From: Zhengitettix transpicula
Lineage: Eukaryota > Arthropoda > Insecta > Orthoptera > Tetrigidae
Length of the DNA stretch: 64,000 nt
Direction of reading: 5' to 3'
Assembly: GCA_037074705.1 (NCBI GenBank)
Contig: CM073590.1
Span: forward strand, 133,319,600 to 133,383,599
In this document: piece after piece, positions 56,321 to 64,000 of the stretch
Layout: each line of letters starts with the position of its first letter
Numbering within the stretch: the first letter of the stretch is position 1
The notes under the pieces: generated by a model
Seen by the model: the letters and a program-made list of their open reading frames with translations, nothing else
Told to the model about the DNA's origin: nothing
Database searches by the model: none
Translations under genes and position numbers: made by a program

Positions 56321-56944
56321 GCATAATTTTACGATTCCTAAATTAATGTGTAATGGTGGTAAATGCAAATTTTCAGGATTTACTAAAGGGACACGACTCA
56401 TTTTCCGACCTGCGATACGGAATCCACATTTATGTCACAATAACAATAAAATATAATTTACTTATACATTTTAAATTAAATTATTACACAATTATTATGA
56501 CAGAAGAAAGGTTCGTTGAAAACAAATTGTAAAAAGTAGTTGCTACAGGGAAATTAGGCCTTATAAAAAAAGTTTGATTACGTTTCAGAATTCGGTATTT
56601 TAAAGTATACTAAATTCAATAATCAGATCTGTTGTTAAAAATTATTTTGACGAGTAGTCTCGTAATAGACAAAGTTATTTTCTAATAATAGAAATTATTA
56701 AGTAACTATAATCTTTTGCCGGATTTTACTAAATAGTTAATACTCGTCGTTTATCAATTTTAGTTTCTACTAAATAAATACGTTTAATTTCTCATCATTT
56801 CAGAGTTTTTAGAACATTTTTGCTGATTTTTGTGTTCATAAAAATATTGATAATGTGCTACTATCTTAGCGTTACCCAAACAACGCAAACTATATCTTTC
56901 TGTCTGAAATATGTGCGTTATAACAATTTTTCTTTTAGAGTAAC
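56321..56944. other. No supported feature
   Basis: AT-rich sequence. Confidence 0.4.
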
Positions 56945-57245
56945 AGGCTACATGAGGGTAATCCACATGGTGGCAACTCCCCTTTAATAGCATAGGAAGG
57001 GATTTGAAGGGGAGTACGGAAGATAGCCAAGGATTAGCTAGGGTTCCCGGGCTGTAGTTTATAATCCAACGCGGAATTTGCTTAAAAGTGATGTAGGACA
57101 ACGCCTAGAAAACCTGCATCAGCTAGGTCTGGCTTGTTCCACACCCTTAGGATGGAGGGACAGGGGTTTGGTGTGGGGACGCAGCATTCCCTTCTCCGCT
57201 ATCTGGACCGGTTTAGGAGGCAGCTGGCTAGAAAACCTGCAATTC
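56945..57245 (-). repeat. Dispersed repeat family C, longest copy
   Basis: Plus-strand reading: GCTACATGAGGGTAATCCAC, ATGGTGGCAACTCCCC, ATAGCATAGGAAGGGA, GGGTTCCCGGGCTGTAGTTT, TGCTTAAAAGTGATGTAGG, CCTAGAAAACCTGCATCAGC, TTGTTCCACACCCTTAGGAT, GTGTGGGGACGCAGCATTCC, CCGGTTTAGGAGGCAGCTGG. It links the parts seen separately in copies 1, 3 and 5. The 65-105-codon minus frames here derive from the repeat. Confidence 0.65.
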
Positions 57246-60200
57246 TTAAATTTTTCCTGTAAGACTTCTACTTGCACTTTTCTTTCATTAGTGTACGATG
57301 TGTCATCACATACCAACCATTTGTAACTGGAAATAGTCCATTACGCGTCAATGATTTCATTAATCTCTGGATCTATTTGGAACATGACCAATTTCACTAA
57401 GATTGAATTAATATATGTTAGTTATAAAATATCAGTGTAAATATACAAATCAGAAATAATGAAAAATAAACTAATTATTAGAGAATGAAAGCTTTTCCGG
57501 AAATATTTGAAAAACGTACAGTATTAGTTTACTGCCACATCATCATGATGGAGGAGCAAGCTGATGAAATAATAATTTCTATTAAAATTATTCATATGTA
57601 CTTTATATGTAAGGGTTTGCTACTTGAAATTTTCCCTGAAATCTGTGCAACTGGATATCATCCTTATTCCCAGAGAAATAAAGGTAGCAGTGTTTTTCCT
57701 CGAATTCAGGGGTATGCCGATTAAATTATCCAATCGGAATTCTTAGAAAGGTGTCTTCTTACGAGACTATGAAGTCAGTTATATTTCTGTTAAGAATATT
57801 TGTGGGCATATGTCTTGAAAGTAATTAAAATATAAACTATCGACAATCAATATATGAAACGATCATTTTATTCTTGTTTTTGATATTTAAACATTTTTGA
57901 TAATTTATTTATTTATATTTTATTCATTTTGTGTGTTGTACAGTTCTAGGAGAATCTTAAGCAACCGCGAACACTGCAAATTCTGCCGACTATCATGAGA
58001 CATTACAGATTTGGGGGGAATGTGGCCATTTACCTGATTGCTCTTCAGTCACATCCTCGCTTTTCTTCGCTATTTTTTGGGAAATAGCGATATTAATCCA
58101 AGGATTCGGTAGAATGGTTTGCGGAATCCTGAACAAATACAAAACGACGTTTGACTGAGCGATAACTCCTTGAGTACATTACAGTCATCTTCCGTGATCA
58201 ATAATATTTACTATGGTTTATTATATTGACGGTGTGAGACGAAAATATAATGTTTTGACGAATTATTCGATTAAACTGACGGAGATTCAAATTTTCGAGC
58301 ATTCTGACATGAATACTAAAAATGTTGACAGAAATATTGATCATACAGGTGTGTTCTGATAGTATTAGCATCAATAATAAGTGCTGATATCAACGTAGAA
58401 AATTGGAGATCCTCAAAGTCTCTTCCAGTGGCTAAATATCTTAAGGTAATTGGCAATCTTTCTTCTTCTTACCAGCCTGTTTGAACACTGTATGGTCAAA
58501 AACGCTTCAACAATATATCTCATTAAAAAAATTTTTTGTAATCTTTATTTTCCATTAAACATAAATTACGCGGCATTACCTTATGAGAATACTCTTTACG
58601 CTTTTTCAACCAGTCAACCATCACTGTCAGAACTGTCCGTCGTATACCAAAACGTAATACTATAGCGATACATACATTAGTATCGACGCTCTATTAAAAA
58701 TCCTCATAGTTCGAGGAAAGATCAATACCGAGGGAAATATTTTCAGTAATACTAATGGTGAAAAGTTGAAGATTGATATAGAAAATGAAGTAATAGCTTC
58801 AATAATACTGACCTTAGTATTATTCATGTAAGGAACCAATTACTTTCATTTTTAGACGGAACTCATTTGAGCCAGATCTAATTTTACGTCTATGTTTAAG
58901 AGTTAAATCTATTTGTAGAGCCCTAGGTTTGGCTTTTTTCACTCCCTGCTTCTGACACGGTTCGTAGCACTCCCTCTTTATCCCCAGCAACGTCTCCATC
59001 CCAACAGAGACATACGAAAACAACGGTATAGTGTTCGTAGAACTTCAGGTCGTGTACGTCTCACTTTGTCAACGATATTACTTCAGTTATTTATAAAATG
59101 ATCAAAAAAAGATAAAATGTCCTTTTACATGTCGTTACTACCTCTTGTTTGAGGAGTAGAGCTTTTATTTAAAAAAATGCGTAGACCTAAAGGGTGAACG
59201 TATATAGTATATGCTTCAAGGATTTAGAATGAGTCATGAATTTTATAAAATTATATTATAATTTGAATATACATAATATATTTATTTTGCATTGGATATA
59301 TTTTAATTTGTAACTACATCTTTCCGTTCATTTATTGAATGGAAAGAATGGCTAAGCAAAAACTTTATTCATACTTTTTTGAATTTGATTTTATAACTTT
59401 ATAATGTTATGTTGTAGCTTGGTAAATATAATAATACTATTACAATCCAGGACTCCTTTCTGTGTAAGTGACAGTGATTTACCGTTGTATTCTTGTGTCT
59501 TGTATTGAAATTACGCACATCTGCCTGGGTCATGTTTCACAAACAACATTAAATATAGCATGTACTTTACAGAGTAAGAGAGTAGGATTTCTTGACGAGA
59601 CTCCTTAAAGATGTTCTTGAAAAACTTGACAGTTATTCCTAACTCTATCAGCCCTTTTCTGAAGAAAACGATTTTGCCTTCTCAGAAGAATTCGTCCCCC
59701 CCCCCCCCCCAATAAAAAAAACGATGTCATATGAGAATATCGAGTGAAAATATGCAAAGTAAACTTTAACTTTCTGAGCACTACATTTTGACATTAATCC
59801 AACAGAATATGCGGCTAAGCTTAATTAAGTTGCGAGATTATTAATATGAATTTTCGAATTTAATTAGTATCAATAACTAATAATTTTGAACGATCAATTT
59901 CGCAAATTTCATCCTTGTGTGATCCTATTTATGTAGAGTAAAGTACCACATTTTTGTTTGAAATTACATAAAAAGCGTTTTTTCACAAATTGATGGATAC
60001 TTCATTAGCTGAAAACCAGTGTAGTAGATGATTGAATGCACCATTGGATACTTCTTCTAATGTATTGTGTTTATCATTGAATAAAATGCTCATGTCGTCA
60101 GCAAACAGAATAACATCACAAAAAGGAATAATTATTTTAGATAAGTCATGTGTATCGGAAAGAACAATGTGGAACCCCTATCATAGACTTATTCTGCGTT

Positions 60201-60384
60201 TGCCTTCTTATGAGGAAATAGGATTGGTCACAAATTTTAAATAGTTTCTAAATACAATACACTGATTATAAATACAAAAAAAGAAGTTCAAATAGAAATT
60301 TTGATTACTTATACATTGTAATTACATGCCAACAGCAATAATTAATACAGGTACTGAAATTTACGACAAATGTTTACATTTTAC
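57246..60384. other. No supported gene; C17 run at 59694-59710
   Basis: Several frames of 60-80 codons, none recognisable. A homopolymer of about 17 C at 59694-59710 precedes an A-rich tract. Confidence 0.45.
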
Positions 60385-60510
60385 TCATTTTGTCGGGCAT
60401 TTGGTACTTGTCCCACGTCCTTCCGATGGCGGGAGAGGGGTTTGCTGTGGGGACGCAGCATTCCGTCTCTGTGCGTCTCCGTACTAGTTTAGGAGTCAGC
60501 TGTCCGTCTA
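60385..60510 (-). repeat. Dispersed repeat family C, partial copy
   Basis: Shares TCGGGCATTTGGTACTTGTC, CCTTCCGATGGCGGGAGAGG, GTGGGGACGCAGCATTCCG and TAGTTTAGGAGTCAGCTG with the 46.28 and 56.95-kb copies. A 143-codon frame (60390-60821) runs through it and beyond; the family link argues against a real gene. Confidence 0.55.
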
Positions 60511-61239
60511 TTCCAATGGAAATAGTGGACAACTCTTACCGTATGCCCAAGGTCTGCGATCCCGGAACATTACCTTTCAAAACAGGCCGAGGTGCTTCGA
60601 ATTGTAGGAACCTTAGTTCGAATACTGAGAGAGGAAAAGGCATCCCCAAAAGTAGCCCTCTCCGTCTCTCGAGAAAGGTTCTGCCTGCGAAAGAACAACT
60701 TTCACAGACTGTTTTTTTAATACATATAAACTTACGTGGTGCATTTTCAGGAATGTTGCAGACTCGGCAGGGAGAGACCGATGTAAAAAATCGTGTACTG
60801 ACTAATAAGTTCCATTTATAATAATAGCTTTACACTGCTTGACAAATTAGTTATATTTTCTGATGTTCTTTAGATGTTCAGAAAGGCTGAATGATATAAC
60901 TGATAACTGTACATTAGACTCGTAGAGACTGCGGCTGTGCTTGTTTGATCTGAGAAGTGAACGGTTCCTCGTGTCGTAGCCATAATTGTCACCGTTAGTT
61001 ACGAAAAGGTTCGTATTGCGTTATTTGTTCCTGATCAGATTTAAAAGTTTTACTAGAATATACATCCTTTAGTGTTACTCTTTATTTCGTGTTGGTTAAG
61101 TATGAACGGAATCAGGTATTGGAGGTTTCAATGATTCCATAATTCTTTAATTTGTTCAGTATAATACAACTGACAACACGACCAAAGGCTTTGGAAAGGT
61201 CACAGAAGTCGATTCAGTCAGCAGGGTTAGGGGTGTGAA
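60511..61239. other. No supported feature
   Basis: Ordinary sequence leading into the CpG-rich island; nothing recognised. Confidence 0.4.
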
Positions 61240-61526
61240 GCGGCTTGTGTCACTGCGTGTGTCACTGACTTCTGTTTTATCTGGTCCATTCATCAGTCAG
61301 CGGCGTCGCGCCGCTGAGTAGATCCTCCCCCCCCCCCTTCCGACCCCCTCCCCCGAGCCATCCACCTGCACGGCCGTGGAGCTGCGGGCGGCGCCAGCCA
61401 CTCAGCGTTCGCGCTTCGCACTCGACCGACGTCTCTCAGTATTTCTTGGCTCGGGGATGAACTTAATCGCTATGACCTGAGATTTCTGCCGCAGGACATA
61501 GCAGCCGACTACTTTATTCTTTTCAG
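61240..61526 (+). promoter_or_regulatory. CpG-rich island, probable promoter and 5' untranslated region
   Basis: This is the most GC- and CpG-rich stretch in the window, with GCGGCGTCGCGCCGCTG (8-bp inverted repeat at 61298-61316), a C11 run at 61327-61337 and GCGGGCGGCGCCAGCC. There is no TATA box; arthropod initiator matches TCAGT occur at 61293-61297 and 61436-61440. It ends with a pyrimidine-rich acceptor-like TTATTCTTTTCAG (61514-61526). The following exon starts with an untranslated part, so transcription should begin upstream in this stretch. Confidence 0.4.
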
Positions 61527-61623
61527 ATAGTGTTGTGAGTGAGCGAAATGGAGCAACAGCAGCGATTCAGCCGCGTGGAGCAGCGAGTCTCCAGCAGCCG
61601 ACAGGTTACGAGCACGCAGCAAG
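61527..61623 (+). CDS. Probable first coding exon of a host gene (Q/S-rich N-terminus; possibly titin/sallimus-like)
   Basis: After the acceptor-like CAG at 61524-61526 come 21 bases of untranslated sequence and ATG at 61548 in good context (GCGAAATGG). Twenty-five codons follow, rich in Gln, Ser, Arg and Val, including QQQRFSRVEQRV and SSSRQVTSTQQ, up to AAG|GTCAGC at 61621-61629, a plausible donor that leaves phase 1. Without splicing the frame ends after 36 codons. Insect titin (Sallimus) proteins begin with a Gln/Ser-rich stretch containing SR.EQ.V and Q.T..Q patterns, before the first Ig domain; the resemblance is from memory and weak. No later exon lies in the window, so a long first intron is required. 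An alternative donor is CAG|GTTACG at 61601-61609. Could also be a chance frame in a CpG island. Confidence 0.35.
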
Positions 61624-64000
61624 GTCAGCAACAATCTGTGTCTGTGTGTGTCACCTGAACAGTGTCGCATTACAGCTGGCTCCGTAACGGAGCCGCGGGT
61701 GTAACCGAGGCGATGTAATCGCGGGAAAGAAAGGCCCGTTGCGACGGTCAAAGTGCGCGCTGATCTGTCCCGTTATGCCTGTCCCACATTGATGCGGTCG
61801 GTAGGCGAGCCGTGGCCTCGATACGATCTGCTTTGCAAGTGGGCGTAACGCGAACCCATATCAAACGCGAAAGCCGCCGTTTATCAACGAAATCGTCACC
61901 GTCGTACCATTTACTTACTCGTCGAAGTACCTCATTCTCGGCGCAGTTCTCGACCGATCCCTCTCACACGGGACACTTCCGAAAGCGTATAAAACCATTT
62001 GAGATCGAGTTAAAGTGCCAAAAATCATAATTATGTTAAATGTTCACACGGTAAAATTGTTTACCCTTCGTCAACATCGACCATTATTTGTACCAGATTA
62101 TTACGACCATGCATGTGAAGTCCGTCCATCAGAAACCTGGTCTTATGGACGTGATAACATAATATAATTTCATTCTCCAACTGCCTCTTATCTGAGGTGT
62201 AGCGTTTCTGATGATGGACATCTACTCCAACGACAACCTTCGATCAAGTAAACGGCTATGACAAGTACTGATATTTTCCCTAACTCGATAAACTACAAGA
62301 TCGAAATTTTTCGGCTTCCGCCTCGTAGGTCAACTTTCCTTTTATTGGATATGCGTGTCTTAATAGTATTAAAGTATCAGTTTACAGTTGCGAAGTTTGA
62401 ATTTTGCACACCGACGGAGTGATAGTGTGGTAATTACTGAAAGCCGATCCTATACAAGACTGTAAAATGCGAGCTACGTCAGGACTCGAAAAGCGAGTTG
62501 TTTATCGCGACATATTTGGCGCTAACCTTGAAGTGATGAACGCTATATCTGGAAGCGGCCCCTTAAGATCTCTCTTTTGAGGCGCTACACTGCACAACGA
62601 TAGGTTTCTTATCACTGATATTGACTTGCAGTTGGCGCGGAGATTTATCTTATCTTTCTTTATCTACCAATGAGGTCTAAGTCGTCCGAATAACGTCCAG
62701 CTGTATTAAAAACATATTTGGAGTGATGTACTTTCGAAACTAATTTTTTTACCGGAACGTCGTTTTCTCTTTCTCGTTCTGTCGACCGAGTAAACTGATG
62801 CAAAATATTACTGGGAAACAAAGCGCGTTCTCGTCACGTGATCGTGGTCACCGTTTTGATACAATGATGTTGTCATTAATCGGATTATTCCAAACAAATA
62901 TTAACTTTATAACTTAATTATATTTGTATACATGTGTACCAGAAGTAAGGGCACTAAAGCAACTGAGGGATAAAGGTGGTCAATACAAACATTCTTCCCT
63001 CTTAGCATTTTCGTCAGACGCTTTGTTACTGCGCAGTTTGAGAAAATACAACTGAGAAATGAATTAGAAAAACGTGCCTCCTGCCTCAGACCAATACATG
63101 AGACGTATTTTTGGATTTATTACTGCAATTGCTCAAAATGACCTCTACACAAAGTTTACCACGACCGGTGATCGATTTGTGCAGACGTTCCTCAAGTACA
63201 GGCTCAACACGACCAGTTTCTCTGACCCGACGAAATCACTGCAGCAAACTTTCTTGCGTTGGGCAATTGCCTATCTGGATAATGATAAGCGTATCTTCCC
63301 CTTTCTTCGTTTCCCTTGTCAAATATCAATGATCAACAACATTTTCGCAATGGTGCAACGGGACTGACGACCGCAGATGGCAGTGGTGGCGGGAGGTGCG
63401 CTTTTCCAATTCTATTTTTCAGTTTTCTTTTCTCAAATTGCACAGTAAACAGGCGGCTCTGTCAAATATGTTGGTATTCATCCCCTTTTATAACACCTTT
63501 ATGTTTGTGAACTTGGAACCATGCAGTGTTCCACGTCATTTAAATTGCGATAGTCTTTGAAAACATATCACAGTAGTAACTCCCTCTCTATTATTAAACG
63601 TCTTTAAATAATTTCATATATTTTGTTACCAGTTTTTAATTCCGATTTATTGTATAAAGTGTATGCTGAGTTTTAATGTATCCTTCAAATTTCTTTATAA
63701 AAATTAATTTTTTAAAAAAAATTACAGACATTTTTATATATATTGACGGAAGAAACCACGAAGGGTTTTGAAGAAACTTAATAGAAGTTTCCATTTCAGT
63801 ATGAGGCATCGTAACCCTAAAAAATGTATGAATGTGTCATTTAAAAAATTTCTATTGACGTGGTCTTTTTATTTGTTTCAATTGTATTGGTTAAATATAT
63901 TCTGAACCATAAACAATCCTTTCTTTGGCTGACATTGACTACCTACATTAAGGTGCTAAGTTTGCTGTGGTGATTAAATATTGTCATTTACTATCGGTTT
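61624..64000. other. No supported exon; probable first intron or flank
   Basis: Composition falls back to AT-rich over this stretch. A 97-codon frame at 63074-63367 (and a 73-codon overlapping one) has no family I know. A run around 61680-61960 remains fairly CpG-rich, perhaps still part of the island. No repeat of the window's families is seen here. Confidence 0.4.

Noticed and set aside
60390..60821. 143-codon open frame
   Set aside because: Its first third is a copy of dispersed family C found in other frames elsewhere, so it is a repeat, not a gene.
63074..63367. 97-codon open frame near the right end
   Set aside because: Fairly balanced composition but no family, no obvious splice sites, and a second overlapping frame. 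It could be an exon but I cannot argue for it.

Overview
The window looks like nuclear DNA of an arthropod, probably an insect. It is AT-rich, has no run of intact genes, and is crowded with decayed mobile elements of types common in arthropods: Penelope-like elements with GIY-YIG endonuclease, two hAT transposase lineages, non-LTR reverse transcriptases, LTR-like repeats, tRNA-derived SINEs and a piggyBac-type MITE. There are no operons, ribosome binding sites or prokaryotic genes. Species cannot be named from the sequence. Nearly all open frames of 60-140 codons are chance frames or frames through repeats, and I list as coding only what I can support.

Layout. 1-3 kb: an inverted and tandemly duplicated SINE-like block around an (AT)n tract, a hammerhead-ribozyme-like fold on the minus strand at 2088-2160, a Penelope-like tail, and a 98-bp piggyBac-type MITE flanked by TTAA. 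3-8 kb: almost featureless. 8.3-12.4 kb: two hAT transposase pseudogenes, one ZMYM1-like (minus) and one ZBED5-like (plus). 13-14.7 kb: five Penelope-like tails, partly as inverted pairs. 16.8-21.4 kb: two clusters of Penelope-like remnants that still encode GIY-YIG and reverse-transcriptase thumb sequence, separated by a minus-strand copy of 'family A'. 21.4-33.8 kb: more family A copies, Penelope-like tails, an endonuclease and two reverse-transcriptase fragments of non-LTR elements, a solo-LTR-like repeat and a SINE. 35.8-38.7 kb: scattered possible ribozyme-bearing tails. 39.0-44.6 kb: the most striking locus, a Penelope-like element whose endonuclease frame is split by a 5-kb family A element that has itself expanded into two tandem arrays (about 311 bp x3 and 281 bp x about 7). 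44.6-61 kb: 'family C' repeats, a long palindrome, an LTR-like unit with triplicated upstream repeats and a TATA/initiator pair, and a second copy of the 32.4-kb LTR. 61.2-61.65 kb: a GC- and CpG-rich island with a probable short first coding exon of a host gene, the only sequence that looks like a cellular gene start.

How the parts relate. The window can be read as an intergenic or intronic landscape built by successive insertions. The recurrent theme is Penelope-like tails that contain a CTGANGA...hairpin...GAAAC core, as in hammerhead ribozymes, in at least five sequence families. Family A is the second theme: a dispersed, non-coding repeat that tends to amplify internally into minisatellite or satellite arrays. 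The CpG-rich island near the right end probably marks the 5' part of a gene that continues to the right beyond the window.
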